Assembly: GCA_028015205.1 (NCBI GenBank)
Contig: CM051517.1
Span: 38,823,135-38,887,134 of the forward strand
Reading direction: 5' to 3'
Length of the DNA: 64,000 nucleotides
Source of the DNA: Mytilisepta virgata
Taxonomy: Eukaryota > Mollusca > Bivalvia > Mytilida > Mytilidae
This document shows, in pieces, positions 24,701 to 39,700 of this stretch. The notes beneath the pieces are model-generated. The model was not told the origin of the DNA. It was given only the letters and a program-made list of their open reading frames with translations, and did no database searches. The translations under genes were made by a program, and so were the position numbers. Each line of letters starts with the position of its first letter. Position 1 is the stretch's first letter.

Positions 24701-27700
24701 ATCACAATTCTAAGAAGTTATAGCACAGTGGAGAAAAATTATAGCATAGTGGTGAAAAATTATAGCACAGTGGTAAAAATTATAGCACAGTGGTAAAAAA
24801 TTATAGCACAGTGGTACCACTGTGGTATATAAGCCTGGGGAGAACACTGTCATTATTTCATTAACTAATGAAGGCACATTCATTAATTTCTTTTATTTAT
24901 TTTTTAGGTTTTGTTCTTTTTCCACTTTAATCTAAATTTAAAGACTAGTACATTTTTGTTATTATATATTAAATTTGATATTTCAAGTTGATTCAGATTA
25001 AGAGATAAATTACTAGTTAAGTTCAGATGATTGATTATAATCGATTCTCATTTGGTTGAGGCATTCAGTTAGATCATCAATTGTAAAATTGCATAATCGA
25101 TTATAATTGGTTTTTAATAAATAATGTTAAAAGGTTGTAGCACACTTAGAATAGATGCACATAATTTCTTGAACGGTTGTAAATGTACTCCAGAACCTAC
25201 AATTCGTATTTAATAATGCATATCATGTGCATAATCAAAAATCAATCAATTTTTTTTCTGGCCATAATCGATTATTTTTTTCATAATCAATAATCGGTCA
25301 CAACAGACTTTTTAAACAAAATGCAGAAATTTTGGTATTTGGAGGTTATTAGAGAGTCACGTTATGTCCAGAAAATGCTTAAAAATAAAAGTACATTATT
25401 TCATCAAAGGTATTGTCATACTACAGTGCCTACTTAGACAGTACAGATTCTGGTCAAAGAGACAATTAAAACATGATTTTATATCAATCTTGCGTCTTAG
25501 TTGCATCTTACAATTCCGATTATAATCCTAATCACAGGGACCTTACAATCATATTAACCAAGACAATGAACTCTCATTCTCAAATTCATAAGATACACAT
25601 ACCACATGTACTGATCATGATTAATTAAAAGACAGGCAAACAATTTGAGACAACAACACAATGTATAAACCTATAACTGCTACATACAAATCATTTCAGG
25701 CCAAGCAAGATTATGAAAAAGAACAGTGGAGAAAGGAGCAGGCAAAGTTACGAGGAGAAGATACATGGATGTTACCAGCACTAAGTGATAGGCTGGAACA
25801 AGAACAAAAGGTAAGCAGAGTTAAAAAAAAGAAGAATTTTGCATATTTATCAATAAGACTGAAGTTGCAATCAATGGATATCTTTATTTTCATTTTGTCA
25901 AGTTTTATTTACTGTACTTTTTAGCTCACCTGACCCGAAGGGTCAAGTGAGCTTTTCTCATCACTTGGCGTCCGTCGTCCGTCATCGTCGTCTGTTAACT
26001 TTTACAAAAATCTTCTCCTCTGAAACTACTGGGCCAAATTGAACCAAACTTGGCCACAAGCATCATTAGGGTATCTAGTTTAAAAAATGTGTCCGATGAC
26101 CCCGCCTGCCAACCAACATGGCCGACATGGCTAAAAATAGAACATAGGGGTAAACTGCAGTTTTTGTATTATATCTCAAAAACTAAAGCAACTAGGGCAA
26201 AACTGACAGGGGTAAAAATGTTCATCAGGTCAAGATCTACCTGTCATGAAATTTTCAGACGAATCGGTCAACCCTTTGTTGGGTTATTGCCCCTGAATTG
26301 TTAATTTTTAGGAAATTTTGCAGTTTTAGGTTATTATCTTGTATATTATTATAGATAAAGACAAATTGTAAACAGCAAAAATGTTCAATAAAGTAAGATC
26401 TACAAATAAGTCAACATGACCAAAATCATTGATTGACCCCTTATAGGAGTTTTTGCCCTTTAAAGACGGCATCCAGCATAAACTTTCCTTTAAAGATCTT
26501 TTCCTCTCAAACCACTGGGCCAATTGAGACCAAACTTTGGTGGAATGGTCCTTGGGTGGCCCCCTTCCAAAATTATGTCTGGCATCCCTGACTTCCAACC
26601 GAGATGGCTGCTGTTACTAAAAATAGAAAAAAAGGGGGGGGGGGGGGTGACTTTCAAAAATCTTCTTATATGAAACTACAAGTCCAGTTGGAACCAAAGT
26701 TGGCAGTAATAGTTCTTAGGAGGTTCTCAGTCAGAAATATGTCCAATGACCCGGACTGTTAACCAAGATGGCCGCCACAGCCGAACTTAGTTTAACATAG
26801 GGCCCTATGGGAAAATTGATTGAAAATCTTCTTGTCTTAAACCACTTGACCAATTGGAACCAGACTTGGCAGCAATGGTCCTTAGATGGTCCTCTTTCAG
26901 AATTTTGTGCAATGACCCAGACTGTCAACCAAGATGGCCGCCACAGCCGAACTTAGTTTAACATAGGGCCCTATGGAAAAATTCTTTGAAAAATCTTCTT
27001 GTCTGAAACGACTTGACATATTGGAGCCAGAGTTGGCAGCATTGGTGCTTAGGAGGTCCTATTTCAGAAATGTGTCCGATTTCATGGACTGTGAACCAAG
27101 ATAGCCACCACAGCAGAACTTAGTTTAAGATAGGACCCTATGGGAAATTCACTCAGAAATCTTCTCGTCTGAAACCACTAAGCCAATTAGAATTAGACTT
27201 GGCAGCAATGGTCCTTAGATGGTCCTCTTTCATAATTTTGTGCGATGACCCGGACTGTCAACCAAGATGGCTGCCACAACCGAACTTAGTTTAACACAGG
27301 GCCCTATAGGAAAATTCATTAAAAAATCTTCTTGTCTGAAACAACTTGACATATTGGAGCAGGACTTGGTGGCATTGGTCATTAGGATGTCCTTTTTCAG
27401 AAATATGTTTGATTTCGTGGACTTTGAACGAAGATGGCTACCACAGCAGAACTTAGTTTAACATAGGACCCTAATGGAAATTCACTCAAAAATCTTCTCG
27501 TCTGAAACCACTAAGCCAGTTAGAATTAGACTTGGCAGCAATGGTCCTTAGATGGTCCTCTTTCAGAATTTTGTGCGATGACCCAGACTGTCAACCAAGA
27601 TGGCCACCACACCCAAACTTAGTTTAACATAGGGCCATATGGAAAAATTCATTGAAAAATCTTCTTGTCTGAAACCACTTGACATATTGGAGCCAGACTT

Positions 27701-30700
27701 GGCAGCATTGGCCCTTAGGAGGTGCTCTTTCAGAAATATGTCCGATCACCCGGATTGTCAACCAAGATGTCTGCCACACCGAACTTTGTTAAATATTGGA
27801 CCCTATAGGAAAATTCATTTAAAAATCTTCTTGTCTGAAACCGCTTAGCCAGTTGGAACAAGACCTAGCAGAAATGGTCCTTAGATGGTTCTCTTTTAGA
27901 AATGTATCCGTTGACCTGGACTAAACCAAGATGACTGCCACAGCTGAAATTAGTTTAACATAGAATCCTATAGAAAAACCAGCCAAATTGACTGCAACAC
28001 TTAAATTTTTAGGTCTGCTCAAGGTGAAAAGTTAAATCCAGGTGAGCGATACAGGCTCTTGAGAGCCTCTAGTATATCATATTTATAAGCTCAAAATAGA
28101 ACTCTTCTCTATGATGGGTTAACTGGGGCACTATGAATATTTATTTGCTCACTTAAGACTTAAAGATGAACATACATAAGTTAGACTCCTCCTTCATGAA
28201 TAAATAATATATCTGTTCAAAGTTTTTTTCTTTTTATGATACATGTAATCCTAGTATATCAGATAATGTTTGTTTAAAAGGAATTTGAGAAAAAGTCAAA
28301 GAAGGCAAAAAAAGAAAAGAAGAGGAAAAAGAAACACAAGAAAGAAAAAAAGAAAAAGAAATCTGATGTGGACAGCAGCTCTGAGGTAAAAATGATAAAC
28401 TGTTAATAGAAGTGATCAATAAACCAGTAAGTGCTATAATAACATTTCATATTTATATTTATATATTACAAGTTGCATAAGTACTTTATGCTTTGTTATA
28501 TAAAAAACTGAAATCTGACTTCAAATAGAATATCTCTGTTTGTTTTTAGGATTCTAACGATGAACCTGTTTGGGTTGAGAAAGAATCTTCCGTTGGACCA
28601 TCTCGGTATGACACTACAGCAGTTGTTAAAGGACCACAGCTCCAGGTATAATATTTTTATTTGCAACAAAGGTTTGTTTATAAAATAATTTGAAAAATAT
28701 TTTACTTTGCAACATGCATGTTAATAAATATTGATATAGTCAATATTTTGGTACCATAATTGAGAAATTTATAAAGTAAATATTATGACAAATCTAAAGC
28801 TCAGATTTTTATTTTATTTTTTTTGTTTCCAAATGGAGAGTTAATTGAATCTTTTCTATAAGAAAGAGTGATACAATAGATCAAATGGTACTATGTTAAT
28901 AAAAGTTTATTGCCTTTGAAATGAAGGTTTAATTAATTGATGTCATGTGAAAATAATTTTTTTTAGAAATAGATATATATGTAAAGAGATATATATATAA
29001 TGGGACAAAATATTTATAAAAAAGTACATGTATGTTCCTACAAACTTTGTAAGTTCTTTATTCTGCATAAGTCTTTATAATTATTTTGTTTGATAATTTT
29101 AGAGAGACAGCTGGATGGAAAGTCCCTTAGATTTGATCCCAACATTGTCAAAAAAAGATATTCTGGAGCAGAAAAGACAGGAAAAAGAGAAAGAGAAAAA
29201 TAATGAACCCAATTTACTTGATATGGTTTGTAAATTTGAATATATTATAATAAAATAAATATACTTGGCAAAAAAAGTTAAGGATCATGTCCATTTAAAA
29301 TAGTGTATTTATATTTTCATCTTTAGGCATGAGCATAACCACTGATTTGATCGACAAGAAATTTTGAACAGTGTATACCGGTACCATCAGGAACAGTTTC
29401 TGCAAAAATAAATTTTCAAAATTTGTCAATTTTGAGATTCGAAAAATCTTCATTTTGACATTTTCAGTGATTTTTTTTGCCTTTTAACTCCCTGTACACT
29501 TCGATTCCTAATGATTTTGTGAAAAATGTCAAAGAAGCAGACATTGAAGTTAGGGTACCCGTTTTTCCATTACCAAAATGTTCAGTGTTTTCAGTCATTT
29601 TCAAAACTACAAAGGGTATGGTTCTCAAATTCTGCATTGTGACTGTACTCCATAGTTTGAAACATCAGTACACAAAAAATTATGGAAGAAAAGACTTCAT
29701 CACATCGATTTCTCACTAAAGTTTGATTTTTAGCTGACCTGACCCTGAAGATACTATGCCAATCTCATCCAAACTTTGCTGAAATGATCCTTGGGTAGTC
29801 CCCTTCCAAAATTTGTCTGATGGTCCCGACCTCTGACCAAGATGGCCTCCACAGCAGAACTTAGTTTAAAATAGGACCCTATGGGAAATTCACTTAAAAA
29901 TGTTTTATCTGAAACTACTTGCCCTATTAGAACCAAACTGTGGTGGAATGGTCATAAGGTGGTCCTCTTTAATAATTGTGTCTGATGGTCCCGACCTCCG
30001 ACCAAGATGGCCACCACAGCCTAACTTAGTTAGCATAGGGCCTTAGGGAAACTCACATAAAAATCTTTTTGTCTGAAACTACTGGCTCAATTAGAACTAA
30101 ACTGTGGTGGAATGGTCATAAGATGATTGTCTTTCAAAATTATGTCTAATGGCCCGACCTGCGACCGAGATTGGCACTACAGCTGAACATAGTGTAACAG
30201 AGGACCCTATGGGAAATTTACATAATAAACTACTCACTCAGTTAGAACCAAGCTGTGGTTGAATGGTCATTAGTTGGTCCTATTTCAAAAGTGTGTCTGG
30301 TGGTGCCAACATCCGACCAAGATGGTTGCCACAGCAGAACTTAGATTAACATAGGACCCTAAAATCTTCTTGTCTGAAATTGCTTGGGGAATCAGAACTA
30401 AACTGGTGGAATGGTCATTAAATTGCCCTCTTGCAAAATTGTGTCCAATGGTCCCGACCTTCGACCAAGATGGCCGCAACAACCGAACTTAAATTAACAT
30501 AGAACCTTATGGGAAATTTACATTAAAAATCTTTTCTGAAACTACTTGGTCAATAATAGAAGCAAAATGTGATTAAATTGTCATTAAGTGGTCCTCTTTT
30601 AAGATTGTGTTCGATGGTCCCGACCTGCGACCGAGATTGGCACCACAGCCGAACTTAGTTTAATATAGGACCCTTTTGGAAATTTACATTAATGTGGTTG

Positions 30701-33700
30701 CTATATATGTAACAGGCAATGCACTATCAGGTGAGCGATGCAGGCTCCTGGGAACCTCTGGTTTTCATAATGAGTAAATTTTGGGCGTAAAAATTTGAAT
30801 TTAAGAAATTTGTGTTTTTCGAGGAAATGTGACCAGATGGAAGACTGCTTCCAATAGACATGATGTTTCCTGTCTGATTGGCAAGTGTAGGATTTGGTAA
30901 GATAAATCCGTGATGTAAAACATAGTTCGTTTGTAATAAGAAATGGAAAACCATGATCCTAAACTTTTTTTGTTTAGTATAGTATTAAATGTCCTTGTGG
31001 GCTTGGAAAAAATTATTTTCTCCAATATTGCTGTCCTGAACACACAGAAATCTACAATATTTGAGAAGTTGGATTCATATTTCCTACATTAAAAAAAAGT
31101 TGTTAACATTTAATTTTGGCAGTAATGCATACTATTTGGTTTGGGAAATAAATATTGTGTAATGTATACCAATATTTTAACAAACTTAGCCGTTCAAGTT
31201 GCTCTATTCTATATTTTTAATATATTCAAAATACATATTTATTTGAATGTATTTATGGCTGATTATCTTGGACAAGTTTGTTGGGAAAAAAAAATTTATT
31301 TTTATGCCCCATGTCTGTCCTAGAAGTCTATCCAGTTTGGTTAAGTTTTAGAGTTTAGGTCCATTTCTCATAAACCCATTGAGATGCATCAATGATCTTA
31401 TATCACCACTATCCCCTTATAACACTGAACACAGTTTAATAGAATTTGTGTCTCTTTGACCTATAATTAATGCACTAGTTACTCTTATAAAGTTTTGCCT
31501 ATGATTTCGTATCTTAGGAATATATGCTGTTATATCAATTATACTGGGTCATTAATGCCAACATTTCATGCTTGATCGACTTGGTTAAGTTTTTGTTTTT
31601 TATGTCTGTTTCTCAGAAATTTATACATATCAGTGATGTTACACCACTGAATTTATCTTATGTAGTACAACAAAGATCAGAAAATTGGGTCACTATATAC
31701 TACATTTTATGCTTGAGTGACTTTGGTTAAATTTTTGCATTTAGGTGTATTTTTAAAGAGCTTATCATAATTCATTTATGATATTTAACAGCTACATTCA
31801 ACTTATATAGTAGAAAACTTAGCAAGTTTTTGGTCATTATAACTTACATTTTATGCTTGAGTAAGTTTGGTTAATTTTTTGCATTGTAGTCCATATGTCA
31901 AAAACCTATGATAATATGTCAATGATATTTTACAATCAAAATAGTCTTTTTATAATTCAAAGCTAATCAGCAAAATATGAGACAGCATGACCTAATCCTT
32001 CATTTCATGCTTGAGTGACTTTATTGAATTTAGGCCTCAGTAACTGTCAATTCATTATTTTTCATGGGATACCTAGTAATGTAAACAGGACATTCTGTGA
32101 AACTTTTCTAAACAATTTCCCATCATAAATTATAGATTGGAATTCTATGTCCAGGAGTACAGGGCATCTGTGTCATATAGACACATTCTTTAGTTCCAAC
32201 CTATTTATCAATGTCAACCTTGCTTTAACAAAAATGATACTGTAAATTTGGAAATTATTGCGATGTTTTTATTATTGCGAAAAATGCGACAGGGTTGTAA
32301 TCGCAATAATTTAAGCTTGCATTTTGGAATTTTGTATATGAATGAAGGGGGATTTTTCTCAATATAGCAAAAATTAAAATCGCATTTTGGACTAAAATGA
32401 CAAAATCGCAATAATAAATTCACGCAATAATTTCTGAATTTACAGACATTTTTAGAGACCACATTTATTCTTTCAGAAGAAATCAAAGTCTATAAACATA
32501 TGACATTAAAACATGCCGATTAATGTTACAGCCTGGCCGGCATGAGAGAGAATTAAATCCCTACTGGAAAGATGGTGGTACAGGGTTACCTGAAGAAAAG
32601 CCAAAGACAAGTACCTCTGTTGGTGTTGGAGATGGTGGACTTAGTTGGATGAAAAAGGCATACGAGAGATGTGTTGAACAGGCTAAAGAAGAAGGGAGAA
32701 CATTAGAAGATGTAGCTACAGATAAATATGGTGTTAGTTGTCTGCTGTCATTCCTAAATTCAAAACTGAAAGGACTTTTAGAATCATTTTTACCACTAAT
32801 ATTTGTAAATTTTGGAATATGTAATTCTGTTATACCACAGTTGTTCCTTCTTATATATTGGGCTCAAGGGATGTCTGCTAAAACCAACTCTTACTGCCAT
32901 CTTTAACTTGAAGTGGGGTACAAACCTTTGTGAGGCCACACTGAGACTTCAAGATGAAGTACAGTAATGAAAGTTTCTGTTCCACTGTTTTGGTTTTGTC
33001 ACTTTTATGTAGTCATATTGTGTCAAAAATTCATCAACTGTGTCCTTTCATTTGTATTAAATATACAGTGTATTATTTAGCAAATAGTTCATTGCACTGA
33101 GGGTCATATAGCAGTTAATGGACTGGTTGATCGTCCTGAAAAAAAATTATGTGAACCGAAGCTTAGCTGAGGTCCATATAATTTTTTAGGGCGACTAACT
33201 GGTCCATATACTGCCATTTGACCCTCAGTGCAATGAACTATTAGCTATATTATACTTATTTCAATGCAAAAACGTTCCAAAACTTATAATAATAATTAAG
33301 CTCTGCCCAACAGTCCATATTATAATTAAGCCCCACCCACCAGTCCATATAACATTTATATTGACTGGTTTCTTTAATATATACAAGACAAAAGCTTGAA
33401 AGTATGATATTAAAAATTACATGTCATAAAAGTAAATACTGTCATTGCTTGACCATTTTGGGTTTCATACATAAAACACTAAACATAAACAAACCTGTAC
33501 ACAAATGAGCATCTTTCTCTAGAATTAATATTCTATACATGTAAAAATGTTATGGCAAAAGCATATTTACACTTGCTCAGTATCATTTGCACTTCTATTT
33601 TTTATTTCCAGTCTTTGAGAAAGCTTGAAAAAATGTTATCAGATGCAGAAAAAACAAACCAAAAAGTAACAAACCAGCAAATTGAAAAGAGATTAGAGAA

Positions 33701-36700
33701 TTCATATAGACAGAACATAAGAAAAGAAAGAAGTAGGTCAAAGGAAAGGTACATAAAAAGATCTAGGTCTAGATCAGGTGATAGGAAGGAAAAATATAGA
33801 AGGACATCAAGATCTAAATCTAAAGAAAGAAAACTGTCTTCAAATTATAGAAAATTTAAAAGACCATCTAAATCAAGGTCGAAGTCCCCATATGACAGAA
33901 AATATAGGAAGTCTTCAAGGTCAAGATCAAGATCCATAGATAAAAGAAGGTCAAGGTCTCCTAATTATAGAAAGTATAAAAGACCATCAAGGTCTAGGTC
34001 AAAATCCCCAACAAGGAAAAAAGACTATAGGAGTAGGTCTCCTCATGACAGGACTTCATACAGGAGAAATAGATCAAGGTCACCTAGGTATGGCAGCAGA
34101 AGTTCAAGGTCAAAGTCTCCAAGAGCTAGAAATGATATTAAGTCGGGAAGAAATTCATTATCAAATAGATTTAAAAGACCAAATGATAGCGACGAGGAAA
34201 TGAACAATAGATCATTGCAACAATCTAAGAATAGATTTGTTAAACCTGATAACTCTGATGAGGAACCTGAATACAGAGATGGAAAGAGTGTGAAATATTC
34301 ATCAAGAAGGTCAGATATTCCTGCATGGAAGAAAAAAGAATATATTGAAAAAGATAAAAGAAAAGAAGATGAAGAGAAAGAAGTAAAAAGAAAAGAACCA
34401 ACACCTTCAGGTGAAATAAAATAAAAATAATTCTCCTAAATCTAAAGGTATTTAACTAAACAGGGCCCAAGAACAGATATTTATATTCAGTTATGCTAAG
34501 CCTCTTTAACAAATATAAATATCATTTAAGATCTAAGTTGCAGACTCTTTTTACATACTTTCTTTGCTTTTTTTTTTAAACTTTATTATATTCTGAATGT
34601 AAAGGTAAAATTGTAAATTCATCATCTTGTGCTCCAAATATATAGGAATACATAATATTAGACAATGTACAAATTTCTGTAGCATTGTTGAATGAGAAGA
34701 TAAAGGCGATTTTTCACAGAAACAAATTTCCCATCAATTAAGATAAGGAAGTATTTGCTGTGTGTCCCAAATTCATTGCAGAATGTCTTTAAAGTATTGG
34801 TAGAAACTGTACCAGTTGTTTCAGTTACATGTACCTGTAATTTATTTAAAGTTCCATCCAGAGTTTTTGTCACAGTCCGTTACAGGGGTTTTGGCATGTA
34901 GAGACTTGTCAGACATGAAAAATACAATTCTTTATAATGTAAGAAACAATAATTCAACATTAACAAAATCATAGTGGTATACATTTGCATTCAATTAAGA
35001 AAAATTGAATGCATTGAATGAAGTCTGAGTCAGTTTCCATCTGATGCCCTAAATTTCATTTATCAGCATGTCTATAATCACTTTATCTCAGACATAGGCA
35101 ACTTAGATACAGTTGCTTCTAATATAGTAAATTTTATTCTACACCTTTGAATTTGATATTTATATGTACTGATGATGTCATATGATTGTCAGATTCTAGT
35201 AGCAGTAGTAGCAATGAAAGTTCTGAATCAGAAGAAACAGAGGAAGAGAAGCCAAAATTACCTGAAGTTAAAATCCTCACAGAACAAGAAATGAATCAGC
35301 TGGGTGCTAAAATTGTCAGAGCTGAGTTGATGGGAGATGAGGTAAGGCCATATAAATTTAAATATCTGTTTCTCAGACACCGCCGCTCCACTTAAATAGT
35401 TGCAGACAGAACAAATTTATTTGATTTCCGGAAAAAATTGCTGCCATTCCAGTATTTTTCCATAAAAAGGTAATTAGAAATTGACACCAAAAGTATTTTT
35501 CAAGCTTCTGTCGATTCAGACATTGTGTGGCATTGATAAAGTCAAAACGAAAGTAAATAAACAGTTGATTAATGATCATGGCAGTGAATTTGACTTGAAT
35601 ATTCACTGCAAACAAGTCATTCCATGGACGATATTTCCTGCTCAGTCTACAATTACTGTGGAACAGCTCTACAGAAGAGTGTTTGCAGGAGAAATGGGGG
35701 AAATCTGAGGCATTGAAAGCAGATATCCCCTTTGTTTGTTTAGTTGGGGTTTTACGCCATTTTCAGCACATTTGGCTATTTCCCGGCAGCCAGTTTTTAT
35801 TGGTGGAGGAAGCCAGAGTATGCGACCTCGGTAGGAATATTGGCAATCCTTGTCAATTAAGATCGGAGTCGAACACGCCCTGCCACAGATGAGAATTGAA
35901 TTCACAACCTCAGTGTTGACAGGCTAGTGATCATTAGTAGTCATGATGAACTACCTAGACCACTCGGCTACCGAGGCCCCCGATAACCCCTTTGTATAAT
36001 TCGAACGTCGCAGAAGTGAATGCATTCAAACTAGATTTGCATGTTGCCAAAATAAATGCCTAATCTGAAAATCCTTTGCCTCTTTTCACAGGCAAATAAA
36101 CTAAGAAAATAAATTCCATACCTACCTGGCCATTTTTGTAAAATAGTCTGAGAACCCAAGAATTTATTTTATATGTTATATGTTGTAGCTTTTCCTATCC
36201 AGGTCTTTAACTAGCATTAGTTTTAATTACCAGATTGATTGACATTTTCACTTGGAATCAGTATTGCCAGTCATATATTCTATTTCTATTTTTTTTCTTG
36301 GAAATGTTGCATTGTAAATGTTATCTTAAACTGCAATATATTTGAATTGTTTGATAGAAAAAAGTATATACATGTACCTACAATCATTAACATTTTTGTA
36401 TTTATAATCAAAATTTACAAATAATCTGCTTGTAAACAGATATATATCACCATTAACAGCAATACATTATTGGCATTTGACAATCAAGAAGCTGTGTGCA
36501 ATTTCTGTCTGAAATAAAAGTTCAAAACTAAAAGTTTCCCTTTCAAAGAATTTTTCAAATCCTAATATTTTTAAGTAAATTATATTGAGTTGTACAGTTT
36601 TTTTTCTGTGAAGGATTTGGCAGCTAAGTTAAAAGAAGAATTAGAAAAAGCTAGAGAGTTAAGAGAAAGAAATAAAACTGAAGTGCCATCTGGTGACAGA

Positions 36701-39700
36701 AAGCAAGCTCAGGTTGAAGAAGATAATGTTGTGGTTCTGACACGTACAGACATGCATGGTAGAGTCATGCCATTACCAGAAAGGACAACAGATGACAAAC
36801 CAAGTGACAAGAGGAAAAGGAAAAAACAGAAGGTTTAAGATTACATTAATATCATTATGATTCTGGAGGAGGGGGACAACTTCAGTAGTCTATGGGATTG
36901 GTGGGGTTGGGGAGGATTCATGGCTCATTGGTCTATGTAGTTTGTTGTAAAAAAAATCCCATTTTGAAAATTTCATAGAGATTTTTAACTACGACCTCTA
37001 AAGCAAGGATCTGGAAAGCCTTCTATTTTCATAAAAAGGGTCAAACGGACATCCAAAATTTCTATTTTTTAATAAAAAGTTGTACTGAAAAGTTGTGACG
37101 CCAAAATTTCGAAGTTTGGCAGACAGTTACCTCATTCAGGTCATTTCCTCTTGATCAAACTGTTTTTACAGCAATTACTATTGTCAATACGGTAATTTAC
37201 AAAGGTGTTTGTGTTTTTATGATGCTTAATAAACATGATATCCCGAGATGAATGGCGATAACGCAAATGTTCTACCGGCAGCCATTTTCAAAATGGCCAC
37301 CATTTTCCTGCCAAATTTTTAACATTCTTCAATTTCAATGCAATTTGGCACAAAGGGTAAACATGATATCCCGAGTTGAATTTCGTTAAAGAAAATGTTT
37401 TACGGGCAGCCATTTTCAAAATGGCCGCCATTTTCCCGCCAAAAAAGTGAACTTATAATTAATGTACACCTGTCAATAATTTCCAAAAGTTCAATTGAGA
37501 TCATTCATCAGTAATGATCAATCAGGCGCTTTTCATCTACTTTCTACTTTGAGATTAAAAAAAAATCATTACATGATATGTTTCGGACGATCTAACAGTT
37601 CACAATCATAAACTTGAGAAGATAAAACGCCTTGGTAGTTTTAACTCGGCAAAACTTTGAGATTTCCACATTGTTGCTTTTTTTTTGCATGTGTAGTTTA
37701 TATTAAATACTGTAAATTCAGAAAATATTGCGTGCATTTTTTATTGCGATTTTGTCATTTTAGACCAACGTGTGATTTTAATTTTTGCGATATTTTGGAA
37801 AAATCCCGCTTCATTCATATAAAAAATTCCGAAATGCGAGTTTAAATTATTGCGATTACAACTCTGTCGCATTTTTCGCAATAATAAAAACATCGCAATA
37901 ATTTCCGAATTTACAGTAATCTTTGAGCATGCGCAAATCATCATAGTTAAATATGAAAAAATGATAAAAATTTTATCTTTCGGGAAGACTTTCATATACT
38001 GATTTCAAAGTTTTTTAACTTGAGGTTATTTAATTCATTTATTTAGTTCATTTCTACTCCATTGTGTAGTCCATTTCCATATTGATAGCTTATTTATACG
38101 TACCAAATGCGGACGTCGAAGAAGACACCTGTAACATCGAAATTATCAATACACAAACAATTTTGCACAGAATGTTAAAGAGTTGATACACACAACATTT
38201 ATTTAAGGTCTTACCCAAAACATTTATAAATCGTGCATAACAACATTTGTATGTTGAGATTGCTAAAAAGACAATTCATTTCTATAAAAGAAATGTCCGG
38301 CTGGGGCTGATGATCCCTGCCCTAAAGTAAATGTTCACAACTCTAAAAAAGTATTCTTTTATTTTCACGAAGTGGTTGGCGGGGTTTTCATCATACTATT
38401 TTGTCATTGTGCATTCAGCATGAAGAAAAAATCTTAATCCATCAGATGCTGCAGATCAAATTAAACATTTGTCATTGTCTGCTTATTCCATTCTGTGTAT
38501 GGCATTAATGTGCAGGGATGTATTAAATAAACATATAGCTGTATGGAAATTGTAGTAAAATTCTACATTAAACCCCAATTAGAAGTTAGGCCTAAAATAA
38601 AATATTGTTTGTTTGCCTTTTTCCGACCGACCGTCAAAAATCGCACCGAGTGACAAAATTTTATTGCTCTTAAATTTTATAAATTTTTTTTTATAAGATC
38701 GATCGCTCCCGGAATCTCGGGGTCGTTTCCGCACCTGTACCGGGTTTTTTCTTTTAACTATCGGTATCAATGAGATGCTTCAGTTTCGCTAAGTAAGCGC
38801 CATTTAGGTGAATTCGAGTCAAAACGCCCCATTGTCAAAACGCCCCCGTCCAAAACGCCCCCACTCTATGTCAAAACGCCCCCACTTTTAAAGATGAAAT
38901 AACATCCCCATTTTCAGTCCCTGCCAAAACGCCCCCATTTTTAACCTTTGTCAAAACGACCCCATTTCCGAACACATGCCAAAACGCCCCCACTTTTAAA
39001 GATGAAATAACATCTCCATTTTCAGTCCCTGCCAAAACGCCCCCATTTTTAAAAATGAAATAACGCTCCCATTTTCAGGCCTTTGTCAGAACTACCTCAA
39101 TTTTGTCATTTTGTATGTTCATCAAGAAAAGACCGTATGAAATAAGAAAGACAAAATTGTTTACTTACATTTTTTATTAGCACTAAAACAACAATTAACA
39201 AATTACTTTTTCAATGGCTGCTGGTAAATCAGGATCTGCATGCTCTCAGTAGGCTGTCTCTATAATGGCAGGTGCTGATCGGTGGACGTTTGCTAAGGCA
39301 TCGGCTTTCATGTTCATGGAAACATGTGTGGTTCTTGTTTTTACAATTGTATAGTATGGTTTGGCTTCTTCAACTTTTGATCTCGATTTTATGTTTGTTA
39401 TTGGCTTGTCTAATTAGTGTTTATGTACTGACACCACTTTCAATTGATAAATAAAGGGCCCTAATCAGGTAGCAATCAGTCTTCTACTTGGATTGTTAAA
39501 TCAACAATGATATGTGACTTATCTGATTATTTGAATTTAATTAGTGATTAAGCTTTGATTATACATGTTACTATCTACACAAAAAAAGTCCATGATAATT
39601 GCTTGTTAATTAAGTAAATTTCTTAATGGGGGCGTTTTGGTATTGACTTAATTTCATCCAAAAAAATGGGGGCGTTTTGGTTGTTGGGGCGTTTTGGTAT

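Noticed and set aside
26050..28075. ORFs in the ~166 bp array ([13 protein letters not shown]..., [13 protein letters not shown]...)
   Set aside because: They shift frame between units and end irregularly; the array is non-coding repeat.
28234..28419. Minus-strand ORF rich in Ser/Phe/Leu
   Set aside because: It is the shadow of the lysine-rich CWF19L2 exon 3 on the opposite strand.
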